Shown one piece after another: positions 1-7,534 of a stretch of DNA of 11,654 nt (its first letter is position 1; each line of letters begins with the position of its first letter). The stretch is taken from assembly GCA_003222455.1 (NCBI GenBank), contig QHWF01000129.1, positions 1 through 11,654 on the forward strand, given 5' to 3'. The notes under the pieces were generated by a model, which was not told the origin of the DNA, ran no database searches, and saw only the letters and a program-made list of their open reading frames with translations. A program made the position numbers and the translations under genes. The DNA comes from Acidobacteriota bacterium. GTDB lineage: Bacteria > Acidobacteriota > Vicinamibacteria > Vicinamibacterales > CAVVIG01.

Positions 1-1
1 G

Positions 2-1048
2 ACGCTGCGGCTCGATTACACGTATCGGGGGATTCCTCTTTACCGGTGGGGCTTCTGGGCGATGCTGACCGACTTCGGGATCAGCACGGATGCGATCGAG
101 ATGCTCTACCAATCGAGCGGCTTCATTGCGCCCTACGATGAGGAAATCAACGCCGGGTGCGCGCTGCAGCTCCTTGTGGACTTCGTCGATCCGAAGTTCC
201 ACACGCTCGGGCCGGGCTATGAGACGCTTCCGAACACACTCGCGGCATCCATCACCAAGGCCGGCGCGTCGATTCACCTCGAGCACGAAGTCCGATCCAT
301 CGAGCGCGAGGGCGACGGCCGGTACCGCATTGCCGCGCTGAAGTCCGACGGCAGCCAGGTGCAGTTCCACGCCACAGACCTCGTGATCGCCATCACGCAG
401 GTCGCCCTCCAGGGACTCATTCCATACGTCCCGATGTTCCGTGAGAGCGTGCAGTTTGTCAGCGACGTGAACTCGGTCACCGACATGGACCTCGGGAAGA
501 TCAATCTCTACTACGAGAAGAACTGGTGGACGCCGGCGACGGGGATCACCAGCGGCGGCTCGTACACCGACCTGCCGCTCGCGCAGTTCTATTGCTTTGC
601 GGATCAGGTCAACGCGAAGGCCGGTGGCCCTGCGTCGATCACGCTCTACACGGACGCGCGCCGGACGGCGTACTGGTCGCAGCTCCAGGCGATCGGCGAG
701 CCGTACTCCGTGCCGAACGGCCCGACGCTGCCGCCGTTCTCCGAAGCCACGTCGACGTTCGTCGTCGCGCAGGCGACGCGGCAGATGCAGGAGATGTTCG
801 GCCTGGCGACGATTCCAGCTCCGCTCGTCGCCACCTATCGCCGCTGGGGCGTGCCCCCCGCCGGCGACGGCGACCATCAGTGGCGGATCGGCGTGAACGA
901 TCGCGAAGTGCGAGCACGCCTGACCAATCCGTTTCCGCACGTCTACACGTGCGGCGAGACGTACTCGGACGATCAGGCCTGGGTCAACGGCGCGCTGCGG
1001 TCAGTGGACCAGATGCTGGCCGCCCACTTCGGCCTCACGACGCCCTGA
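2..1048 (+). CDS. Flavin amine oxidase, C-terminal part (5' truncated by window edge)
   Basis: The reading frame is open from base 2 and ends at TGA 1046-1048, leaving 348 visible residues; the N-terminus with the GxGxxG FAD-binding fold lies outside the window. The visible part has the order expected of the flavin amine oxidase family (monoamine, L-amino-acid and tryptophan oxidases). There is a substrate/FAD domain with GPGYETLPNTLA followed by a GASIHLEHEVRSIE strand, then the family's C-terminal FAD signature YTCGETYSDDQAWVNGAL, where GE and W..GA contact the flavin. The expected chemistry is oxidation of a C-N bond to an imine with H2O2 release; the amine or amino-acid substrate cannot be read from the sequence. 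An ATG at 62 is internal to the family fold, so it is probably not the start. The gene is convergent with the ThDP enzyme, with only 6 nt between stop codons. Family is confident, substrate unknown. Confidence 0.88.
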   Translation, partial: TLRLDYTYRGIPLYRWGFWAMLTDFGISTDAIEMLYQSSGFIAPYDEEINAGCALQLLVDFVDPKFHTLGPGYETLPNTLAASITKAGASIHLEHEVRSIEREGDGRYRIAALKSDGSQVQFHATDLVIAITQVALQGLIPYVPMFRESVQFVSDVNSVTDMDLGKINLYYEKNWWTPATGITSGGSYTDLPLAQFYCFADQVNAKAGGPASITLYTDARRTAYWSQLQAIGEPYSVPNGPTLPPFSEATSTFVVAQATRQMQEMFGLATIPAPLVATYRRWGVPPAGDGDHQWRIGVNDREVRARLTNPFPHVYTCGETYSDDQAWVNGALRSVDQMLAAHFGLTTP

Positions 1049-1054
1049 TCTATT

Positions 1055-2872
1055 TCACCTTCGGCTTCGTCGCGGAGCCACGGGCGGCGCGTACACGAAC
1101 GGCGGCATCGCGCTCGGATCCTGCTGCACGACGATCACCTGCGGCCGGCCCTGCTGGCCGCCCTTGATCGCCTTGCCCAGCGCGCTGCGGAGATCATCTG
1201 GCGAGTGCACGAGGTACGCCTCGGCGCCGAGTCCTTCGGCGACCTTCACGAGGTCGGGATTGCCGAGCTGGTAGTAATCGTTCCAGACATTCGGATCGGC
1301 GGGATCGGGGAAATAGGCGGCCATCCCCTGCGCCACCATGTTCAGATCGTTTTCGTTCCACACCATCCAGATCGCGCCGGCGCCATACTGCCTGGCGGTG
1401 GACACTTCGTTGCCGTGCATGAGGAAGCTGCCGTCGCCGCCGATCGAGATGCACGTCGCATTCGGCGCCGCCAGCTTCCCGCCGACGACGGCGGCCGTGC
1501 CGTAGCCCATCGCACCGACGTCCAACGCGGAATGGATCCGTGTGGGCGGGTCGAGCGCAAGATAGGCGGACGTCCATCCGCAGGAATTCCCGGCGTCCGG
1601 GAACACATGGCTGCCGGGCGGAAGCATCTCGCTGACGATGGCCATCGCCCGCTCCGGTCGAATCGGCGAAGCGTCCGACTCGCGCGCCGCCGGGTTGGCG
1701 TACGCGGAGTGCGTCTTCTTCACCCACGCGAGGTACGCGAGGCGGTCGGCCATCGACGCGGCCTCCGGCGTCACGGTCGCGGCGTAGGACGTCAATCCGT
1801 CCAGAAACGCGCGCGCTTCGGCGATCACGCCCATCGTGATCGGCATCGACCGCCCGATGACCTTCTGGTCGGCGTCGACTTGAATGAACGGACCCGCCGG
1901 CACCATCGGCGTGCTGAACAAGTTCGTCGCGAAGTCGCCCATGCTCGACCCGAGGACCAGCAGGCAATCGTACGGCGCGGCGTACGGACTGCCCGTCGGC
2001 GGCGCGAAGTACAACCCCGGCCACTGGCACGGCGGATACCCGCAACTGCGCAGCGCCAGCGCGTGGCTCTCCGGAAACAGCGCCTTCCCATCCGACGTCG
2101 TTCCGACCGGGATGCCGAAGCGCTCGACGAACGCCTGAAACGTCGCGAGCCCCGGCGCGTCCAGCGCGTCGCGCGTGCCGTTGCCGAGCAGGATGAGCGG
2201 CCGCTTCGCCGCGAACAGCCGATCCGCCACGGCTTTGACGTCCGCAGGCGACGCCGAATCGAACGCCCGCCGGTAGAGCGACGTCGACGTCGGGAACGTC
2301 ACGCTGGGCAGCACGGTCGCCATCATGTCGTGCGGAATACTGACGTGCGAGACTGCCTCCGGAATCGCTCGCGCGTTGCGCAACGCCTGCTGGAACAGCA
2401 CCGGGAAGTCCCCCGCGGCGTTGATGATGGTGCTGTAGCCGACCGCGCTCTTGTAGACCTGCACCACGTCCAGATCGAGATCGACGCCCTCCTGCTCGTC
2501 GTCTATGCCGAACTGCGACTCCTTCTGCTCCCCCGTGATCACGAGCATCGAAGTCCGTCCTGCCTGGGCGTTCATCGCGCCGGTGAGCGCGTTGGTCGCG
2601 CCCGGGCCCGACGTCACCAGGACCACGCCGAGATTGCCGCTGACGCGGTGATACCCATCGGCCATGTAGCCGGCGCCCGTCTCCTGCTTGCAGACAACGT
2701 ACCTCATCGTCGCGCGGTTCACCATGAGCAGGTTCAGCAGATCGACAAAGGTCGCGCCGGGGATCCCGAAGATCGTGTTGACCCCCTCCAGCTGCAAGTA
2801 CTTCATGACGAGTTGCGAGATACCGATGTTGGTGAGCGTCGTGTAGGGCGATTTCGTGATCGACGTGGACAT
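1055..2872 (-). CDS. Thiamine-diphosphate-dependent enzyme, acetolactate synthase/2-oxoacid decarboxylase superfamily
   Basis: This 605-residue protein has the three-domain ThDP fold. The N-terminal PYR domain (about 15-185) contains GIPGA at 36-40, catalytic Glu64 in KQETGAGYMADGY and the SGPGATN loop at 88-94. A central domain (about 213-340) contains LILLGNGTRD. The C-terminal PP domain carries the Mg-ThDP motif, starting GDG at 479-481 and ending at N506/N508. The length fits acetolactate synthase large subunits and related decarboxylases, but the Glu is preceded by Gln rather than the His usual in acetolactate synthases. No regulatory small subunit gene is beside it, so a biosynthetic ilvB/ilvG role is doubtful; benzoylformate/phenylpyruvate-type decarboxylase, carboligase or similar activities are possible. 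The ATG at 2870-2872 has a GGAG 7 nt upstream, which fixes the start. It is divergent from the FAD oxidase and convergent with the amine oxidase. A long opposite-strand frame covering this gene is a coding shadow. Confidence 0.93.
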   Translation of the reverse strand: MSTSITKSPYTTLTNIGISQLVMKYLQLEGVNTIFGIPGATFVDLLNLLMVNRATMRYVVCKQETGAGYMADGYHRVSGNLGVVLVTSGPGATNALTGAMNAQAGRTSMLVITGEQKESQFGIDDEQEGVDLDLDVVQVYKSAVGYSTIINAAGDFPVLFQQALRNARAIPEAVSHVSIPHDMMATVLPSVTFPTSTSLYRRAFDSASPADVKAVADRLFAAKRPLILLGNGTRDALDAPGLATFQAFVERFGIPVGTTSDGKALFPESHALALRSCGYPPCQWPGLYFAPPTGSPYAAPYDCLLVLGSSMGDFATNLFSTPMVPAGPFIQVDADQKVIGRSMPITMGVIAEARAFLDGLTSYAATVTPEAASMADRLAYLAWVKKTHSAYANPAARESDASPIRPERAMAIVSEMLPPGSHVFPDAGNSCGWTSAYLALDPPTRIHSALDVGAMGYGTAAVVGGKLAAPNATCISIGGDGSFLMHGNEVSTARQYGAGAIWMVWNENDLNMVAQGMAAYFPDPADPNVWNDYYQLGNPDLVKVAEGLGAEAYLVHSPDDLRSALGKAIKGGQQGRPQVIVVQQDPSAMPPFVYAPPVAPRRSRR

Positions 2873-2879
2873 TGTTGGG

Positions 2880-2883
2880 CTCC
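2880..2883 (-). promoter_or_regulatory. Ribosome binding site of the ThDP enzyme
   Basis: Read on the minus strand, GGAG lies 7 nt before the ATG at 2872-2870. The spacing is ideal and supports that start codon. Confidence 0.7.
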
Positions 2884-2918
2884 GAAACGGTGAGTCGCCG
2901 GAGGAATCGGCGCGCTGA

Positions 2919-3059
2919 CTCTAGCAGGCTGCTGAAAAACGCAGCCTGAACTGAAAAGTTAAAACAGAAAAGTCAAAAGCGGACAGAAAATCGCACTTTT
3001 CTGTTTTAGCTTTTCAGTTTTAACTTCAGGTCGGCACCTTTTTCAGCGACCTGCTAGAG
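2919..3059. repeat. 141-bp inverted-repeat element, MITE-like, with a hairpin at each end
   Basis: The outermost 10 bp, CTCTAGCAGG at 2919-2928, are perfectly inverted at 3050-3059. Inside, 2951-2973 (CTGAAAAG..AACAGAAAAGT) matches the reverse complement of 2995-3017 at 22 of 23 positions. Each end also folds on itself: CAGGCTGC (2925-2932) pairs with GCAGCCTG (2941-2948) around an 8-nt loop, and CAGGTCG (3027-3033) pairs with CGACCTG (3047-3053) around a 13-nt loop. The two end hairpins differ in sequence yet both keep perfect stems. The element is much richer in A/T than its surroundings and encodes no protein. CTAG at 2921-2924 and 3054-3057 could be a target-site duplication or part of the termini. 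A non-autonomous transposable element (MITE, or a BIME-like inverted pair of REP units) is the likeliest reading. It sits between two divergent genes and could affect their expression. Confidence 0.8.
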
Positions 3060-3085
3060 ACACTAGCACCAAGCGAGCGGAACGA

Positions 3086-3115
3086 TTCAAGAATTCCCGT
3101 GAATGCGACTAGAAT
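3086..3115 (+). promoter_or_regulatory. Candidate sigma-70-type promoter of the FAD-linked oxidase
   Basis: TAGAAT at 3110-3115 matches the TATAAT -10 consensus at 5 of 6 positions. A weak -35 (TTCAAG, 3086-3091) lies 18 nt upstream. Transcription would begin near 3122, leaving about 38 nt before the ATG at 3160. This argues against the upstream in-frame ATG at 3103, which would precede the transcript. It was identified by eye only. Confidence 0.4.
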
Positions 3116-3147
3116 CACGCGGCGCCTCTCGATCGGGGCGTCCTCCC

Positions 3148-3154
3148 GGGGGAG
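3148..3154 (+). promoter_or_regulatory. Ribosome binding site deciding the start of the FAD-linked oxidase
   Basis: GGGGGAG ends 5 nt before ATG 3160-3162. No comparable Shine-Dalgarno sequence precedes the alternative in-frame ATG at 3103, so 3160 is preferred. Confidence 0.65.
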
Positions 3155-3159
3155 TCACG

Positions 3160-4707
3160 ATGCCGATTTTCGAGAGCAGGAAGGCGCGCGCAAAGGAAGT
3201 AAAGATTGCCGAATGGAAGCAGTCGTCGGCGAACGTTCTGGCCACGCTCAAGATTCCGCACGACGCCATCGCCAAGCTTGAACGCGAGCTCGAGGGCACA
3301 CTCGCCGTCCCGGGCGACGCCGCTTACAAAGCGGACGAGAAGAACTGGAACCCGGCGTTTCCCGAAAAGCCGGCGCTCATCGCTTTCTGCCAGGTCGCGC
3401 TCGACGTGCGTCACTGCCTCGAGTTCGCGAACACCTGGTCGCTGCAGTTCGTCTGCCGTTCGGGCGGACATAGCACGGCGGGATTCTGCCTGGCCACGGG
3501 CGCACTCGTAGTGGACGTGTCGCAGATCAACGACGTGCACATCGATGCGGGCGCGCGGCGCGCGACAGTCGGCGCGGGCACGAGCTTCGGCAAACTGAAT
3601 CACGTTCTGGATCTGTACGGGCTGCACGTCCCTGGTGGCGGATGCCCCGAGGTCTGCGTCGGCGGCTACATGCAGGGCGGCGGCTACGGGTTCACCTCGC
3701 GTATGTTCGGCATCAACTGCGACAACGTGCTGCAGGTGGACGTCATGCTCGCCGACGGCACCATCGTCACGGCCAATGCCGCCCAGAATCAGGATCTGTT
3801 CTGGGCCGTGCGCGGCGGCACGGGCAACAACTTCGGCGTCCTGCTCACCGTGACCTATCAGCTCTACCCGCTGGGCGACATCTGGGCCTTCGGCGTCTCG
3901 TGGCCGATCGACAACGCGCCGGAAGGCCTGCACTACCTGCAGCAGCACTACATGAAGTCGAACTGGTCACGTCTGCTCGGATACCAGGGCGTCCTCGGCG
4001 TCGATAAGGGCGCGCAGAAGCTGCTGGCGCGCGGCATGGTCCGGGGCGACGCGCAGGCAGGCCGTGCCGAGATCGCCGGCATGCTGGGCGACGGCGGCGG
4101 GACGCTCGAGCTCGAGGGCATCGGCAGCTATCTGCACTGGAACATCGCGCTGCTCGACAACATTCCCGACATTCCGGGCCCGCCGAAGGGTGAGGTGCTG
4201 AAAGAGAACAAGTTCTCGACCTACATCGGACGCGTGCTCGAGGTGAGCGAGTGGCGCCGCGTCGTGGATTACTTCAACACGGCGTCGAATCCCGCGTGCA
4301 CCGTCGGCATGGAGATCTACGGCGGCGCGATTAATACCTATCCGGCGATGGGCAACGCGTTCGTCCACCGCGATGTCTACATGGATTTCTTCGTCGACAC
4401 GTTCTGGTACACGCAGGCCCAGGAGGGTCCAGCCCGCGCCTGGCTGAAGGGCTTCCGCGAGCTGATGGAGACCTACTGGAATGGCCACTCGTATCAGAAC
4501 TACCCGCGGCGCGACGATCCGAACTACCGGTGGCAGTTCTGGGCCGAGGCGTTCAACTCGCTGCTGTTCGTGAAGCAGAAGTACGACCCGACGAACTTCT
4601 TCACATTCCCGCAGGCCGTGTCGCCGATCCCGCCTGATGCGCCCAGAGGCGTGCAGCGGGCCACGGCGCCGTCAATGTTTTCGGATCCGGTGATCGTGTA
4701 TCGCTGA
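3160..4707 (+). CDS. FAD-linked oxidase with BBE domain, predicted bicovalent FAD
   Basis: This is a 515-residue flavoprotein of the VAO/PCMH superfamily. The FAD-binding domain (about 65-240) has CRSGGHSTAG, in which His104 is the expected 8-alpha-histidyl FAD attachment site. It also has GGCPEVCVGGYMQGGGYG, in which Cys162 aligns with the 6-S-cysteinyl site of berberine-bridge enzyme and glucooligosaccharide oxidase; bicovalent flavin is therefore predicted. A second Cys166 sits where most relatives have a small residue. The C-terminus carries the BBE signature (W..FN..L..VKQKYDPTNFF, about 458-482), preceded by YQNY at 445-448, near where sugar oxidases place the catalytic tyrosine. Family members oxidise sugars, alcohols or alkaloid-type substrates with O2; the substrate here is unknown. 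No signal peptide is visible, so it is probably cytoplasmic, unlike the secreted plant and fungal relatives. The start at 3160 is supported by its ribosome binding site. The gene runs into the kinase gene with a 7-nt gap between stops. Confidence 0.93.
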   Translation: MPIFESRKARAKEVKIAEWKQSSANVLATLKIPHDAIAKLERELEGTLAVPGDAAYKADEKNWNPAFPEKPALIAFCQVALDVRHCLEFANTWSLQFVCRSGGHSTAGFCLATGALVVDVSQINDVHIDAGARRATVGAGTSFGKLNHVLDLYGLHVPGGGCPEVCVGGYMQGGGYGFTSRMFGINCDNVLQVDVMLADGTIVTANAAQNQDLFWAVRGGTGNNFGVLLTVTYQLYPLGDIWAFGVSWPIDNAPEGLHYLQQHYMKSNWSRLLGYQGVLGVDKGAQKLLARGMVRGDAQAGRAEIAGMLGDGGGTLELEGIGSYLHWNIALLDNIPDIPGPPKGEVLKENKFSTYIGRVLEVSEWRRVVDYFNTASNPACTVGMEIYGGAINTYPAMGNAFVHRDVYMDFFVDTFWYTQAQEGPARAWLKGFRELMETYWNGHSYQNYPRRDDPNYRWQFWAEAFNSLLFVKQKYDPTNFFTFPQAVSPIPPDAPRGVQRATAPSMFSDPVIVYR

Positions 4708-4714
4708 GTGGCGA

Positions 4715-7408
4715 TCAGCGCGGGGACGCGCCCGTCCCGGCCGCGAGCGCCGGCCAGTTCATCAGGACGGTAATCGGCGCCATGGACGCCGATGCTTCGA
4801 GGTTGACGAAGAAGCGCTGGCCATCGGGCGCGACGTCGTACTGATGGCGGAGGCCGATCGTCACACCGCCGGTGCTGTTGGCGAGCGGCACGTCGAACAG
4901 CGGCGCCGGGCTGCCAAATGCCAGCGCGCCGTCCGCGCTCGAGACGCCGACTGACATCAGCTTCTGATTCGCCGACACGTAGAAGAGCTCGCGGCCATCC
5001 GCCCGCCACCGCGGGTGGAGGCCGCCGCCCTTCGACACCTGCCACTTCCCCTTCTCCGGATCCGGAAAGCCCTGCACGTAGACTTCGAAGGCGCCCGACT
5101 CGTTCGAGAAGTACGTCACCCACCGGGCATCGGGCGACAGCCGCGCCGTCGCGTGATTGAACGCTGACGGCGATACCGCCCGTGCCTTCGGCTCGCCCAC
5201 GAGCGACAACGCGCCGAGGCTCACCACACCGTTGGGCGCCACCGTGCGATAAAGCAGGGTGCGACCGTCGCGGCTCCAGTCGTACGGCGCCGCGTTTTCC
5301 GTAGAGTTGTAGAGCAGCTGCGGTCCGCCGGCGCCGTTGGTGTCCTTCACATACACGCGGAAGCGCGCGTCCGGGTTCGCCGCGTACGCGATGCGCTTCC
5401 CGTCCGGCGACCACACCGGCATGTAGTGCATGGCCTGATCGAACGTGAAGCGGGTGAACACTTCGCGCGCCAGGTCCAGCAGCCAGATGTCGCGGTTGCC
5501 GTTCTGTCCCCCACGCTCGACGGCGACCCTTTTCCCGTCCGGTGACAGCTCCGGGTTCAGGTAGTCGCCGATCGGCCCAATCGTCGCGGCGGTGCGTCCC
5601 GCACGATCCAGCCACGCGAGCTGGCCGCTGACGCTGCCACCTGTCCGGTAGGCGACGACGCCGGTCTCCGACGCGGAGAATTCGTACTGCAGGCTCGCAC
5701 CGCTGTGGCGAACATCCTCGGCGATCGTGACCGGACGACCGGTCAATGCCGCGCGCCCGATATCGAACGGCTGCGCGACGAGCGCGTTGCTGTGCACGTA
5801 GAACAGCGAGCCCGAGGCGTAGCCGACGTTCGACACCGTGTCGAGCACGCGGTGGGTCTCGTCGGATCCGAACGCGGCCAGGTACGTGCCCGCCGTCTGC
5901 GGATTGCCGCTCAACACGGAATACAGATAGTGCGTGCCGTCCGGCAGGATCCACGGCCACTGGAAACGCACTTCCGCGGGCGGCTTCAGACGTCTGACCG
6001 TCTCAACCGGCCCGCCAGTGGCCGACACGCGACGCAGCCCGCCCTCGCCGCTTTCGGCAAAGAGGATCGTGCCGTCGGTTCCCCACGTGCCACCCGTCGC
6101 GCTCGGGATCTCGGCGAGTGTGCGCACGGTGCCCGACGCGAGATCGATCCGGCGCAGCTGCGTCGGCGTGAAGAACCCCAGCGAGCGACCGTCGGGCGCC
6201 CAGAACAATTCGTCGGCGCCTTCGGTCCCCGGCAGCGGCTTTGCGGCCTCCTCGCTGAGCTGCCGTATCCACAGCAACTGTCCGGATTTTCCGGAGGCGA
6301 CAAACGCGACGCGCGCGCCATCCGGCGAGACGGACACCGAGTAGCCAGACGGCGGATTGCCGGGGTCAGCCGCCAGCGACAGCCGCACGAGCGGCGCCGG
6401 CGTTGGTGGTGGACGGGTCGTCACGAGCCAACCACTGAGGCCGGCCGCTACGGTCAACGCCGCGGCCCAGACTCCACGCTCGAGGCGCGACGTCAGTTTC
6501 GCGCGGCCACCGCCCGCCGTACTCGGCGTCGCGGAGTCCAGCGTGCCTGCGTCAACGGCCTGCGCCAGTTCCTCGAGATCATTTCGGAGATCGCGCGCGT
6601 CCTGGTAGCGACGATCGGGATTCTTCGCCAGGCAGCGGCGCACGATCCGGTCCAGCTCGCGCGGCAGGTCGCCGCGCAACTGCATCAACGCCGGCGGTGC
6701 GTCGCGGAGGACCGACGTCAGCAGGCCCAAGCTCGTCGCGCCTTTGAACGGCCGCTGGCCCGTGGCAAGCTCGAACAGGATGATCCCGAACGAGAAGATG
6801 TCCGACCGTGAATCGACGGCCTCGCCCTCGGCTTGTTCGGGCGACATGTAGGCGGCGGTCCCGACGATCCGCCCCTCTCGGGTGGCGAGCGCCGTCGGCA
6901 GGCTGCCGGTCGTCGACTCGAGCTGATGTGTCGCGGGCCCGTGAAACTTGGCGACGCCGAAGTCGAGCACTTTCACGCGGCCGTCAGGGCCGACCATGAC
7001 GTTGGCCGGCTTCAGATCACGATGCGTGATGCCCTTGCTGTGGGCGGCGCCCAGCGCACCGGTCAGCGGCACGGCGATCTCGAGCACCCGGCTGAGCGCC
7101 ATGCCCCCCAGTGGAATCACTTCCGCGAGCGTCTTGCCGGTCACCAGTTCCATCGTCAGGAACGGCAGGCCGGCGGCCTCTTCGACCGAGTAGATCGTGA
7201 CGATGTTCGGGTGGTTGAGAGCGGCCACAGCCAGCGCTTCCTGCTCGAAGCGGTGGCGGCGTTCGTGATCGTCGACCTGCAGCGTCTTGATCGCGACGTC
7301 GCGGTGGAGTCGAGGGTCGCGGGCGCGGTAGACATCGCCCATCCCGCCCGCGCCGATTTGCGCGACGATTTCATACGGGCCGAGGCGCGTGCCGGGGATG
7401 AGGGCCAA
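4715..7408 (-). CDS. Membrane-anchored Ser/Thr protein kinase with TolB/PD40-type beta-propeller sensor domain
   Basis: The protein has 897 residues. An N-terminal PknB-type kinase domain (about 11-283) has every key residue: the glycine loop IGAGGMGDVY (18-27), Lys41 in VAIK, helix-C Glu57, HRDLKPAN with Asp131 and Asn136, DFG at 149-151, and MSPEQ at 188-192. The activation segment is rich in Ser/Thr, as expected for autophosphorylation. A linker leads to one membrane segment (about 313-331, VWAAALTVAAGLSGWLV), then an extracytoplasmic propeller made of repeated SPDG-type blades (SVSPDGARVAF, ELSPDGKRVAV, VWSPDGKRIAY, RLSPDARWVTY and others) to the C-terminus. This kinase-membrane-propeller layout is typical of Acidobacteriota and suggests sensing of an envelope ligand with cytoplasmic phosphorylation; ligand and targets are unknown. 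The start is TTG (7408-7406), because no in-frame ATG or GTG precedes the kinase fold before an upstream stop at 7475-7477. A TATAAT box lies just upstream. Confidence 0.95.
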   Translation of the reverse strand: MALIPGTRLGPYEIVAQIGAGGMGDVYRARDPRLHRDVAIKTLQVDDHERRHRFEQEALAVAALNHPNIVTIYSVEEAAGLPFLTMELVTGKTLAEVIPLGGMALSRVLEIAVPLTGALGAAHSKGITHRDLKPANVMVGPDGRVKVLDFGVAKFHGPATHQLESTTGSLPTALATREGRIVGTAAYMSPEQAEGEAVDSRSDIFSFGIILFELATGQRPFKGATSLGLLTSVLRDAPPALMQLRGDLPRELDRIVRRCLAKNPDRRYQDARDLRNDLEELAQAVDAGTLDSATPSTAGGGRAKLTSRLERGVWAAALTVAAGLSGWLVTTRPPPTPAPLVRLSLAADPGNPPSGYSVSVSPDGARVAFVASGKSGQLLWIRQLSEEAAKPLPGTEGADELFWAPDGRSLGFFTPTQLRRIDLASGTVRTLAEIPSATGGTWGTDGTILFAESGEGGLRRVSATGGPVETVRRLKPPAEVRFQWPWILPDGTHYLYSVLSGNPQTAGTYLAAFGSDETHRVLDTVSNVGYASGSLFYVHSNALVAQPFDIGRAALTGRPVTIAEDVRHSGASLQYEFSASETGVVAYRTGGSVSGQLAWLDRAGRTAATIGPIGDYLNPELSPDGKRVAVERGGQNGNRDIWLLDLAREVFTRFTFDQAMHYMPVWSPDGKRIAYAANPDARFRVYVKDTNGAGGPQLLYNSTENAAPYDWSRDGRTLLYRTVAPNGVVSLGALSLVGEPKARAVSPSAFNHATARLSPDARWVTYFSNESGAFEVYVQGFPDPEKGKWQVSKGGGLHPRWRADGRELFYVSANQKLMSVGVSSADGALAFGSPAPLFDVPLANSTGGVTIGLRHQYDVAPDGQRFFVNLEASASMAPITVLMNWPALAAGTGASPR

Positions 7409-7417
7409 TTCGTGGGG

Positions 7418-7423
7418 ATTATA
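7418..7423 (-). promoter_or_regulatory. Perfect TATAAT -10 box of the kinase gene, giving a near-leaderless transcript
   Basis: Read on the minus strand, TATAAT is followed after 9 nt (CCCCACGAA) by the TTG start codon. Initiation 6-7 nt downstream of the box would leave a leader of only about 2-3 nt and no room for a Shine-Dalgarno sequence. The hexamer 17 nt upstream (GATCTG) does not resemble TTGACA, so either an activator or a relaxed -35 is implied. Confidence 0.6.
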
Positions 7424-7440
7424 CGGGCGGGGCGGACACG

Positions 7441-7473
7441 CAGATCGGATTACTCTCGATCGACGCCGATCTG
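7441..7473. promoter_or_regulatory. 8-bp inverted repeat at the -35 region of the kinase promoter (operator candidate)
   Basis: CAGATCGG (7441-7448) is exactly inverted as CCGATCTG (7466-7473), with 17 nt between. The near half-site covers the expected -35 position of the TATAAT promoter at 7418-7423. A dimeric regulator binding here could compete with or recruit RNA polymerase for the kinase gene. The protein is unknown, and a chance repeat is possible. Confidence 0.35.
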
Positions 7474-7534
7474 TTTACCGACCCGCAAGCAAATACAGCT
7501 GACTTCATCTTCAGGCTAGACGCATTACCTGGCG

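Noticed and set aside
1205..2893. 562-residue open frame opposite the ThDP enzyme
   Set aside because: Translation is Arg/His-rich with no recognisable domain; it is the antisense shadow of a clearly conserved gene in GC-rich DNA.
2896..2912. CGCCG/CGGCG inverted repeat upstream of the ThDP enzyme as an operator
   Set aside because: Five-bp GC-only arms are common by chance in DNA of this composition.
3103..3159. Upstream ATG extending the FAD oxidase by 19 residues
   Set aside because: It precedes the likely -10 box at 3110-3115 and has no Shine-Dalgarno sequence, whereas ATG 3160 has GGGGGAG at 5 nt.
4524..5960. 478-residue minus-strand frame overlapping the end of the oxidase and the kinase gene
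   Set aside because: It is a shifted frame of the kinase-propeller gene; the composition is Arg/Gly/Ala noise and it has no start context.
5705..6811. 368-residue open frame opposite the kinase gene
   Set aside because: Arg-rich low-complexity translation with no motifs, fully antisense to the kinase and propeller domains.
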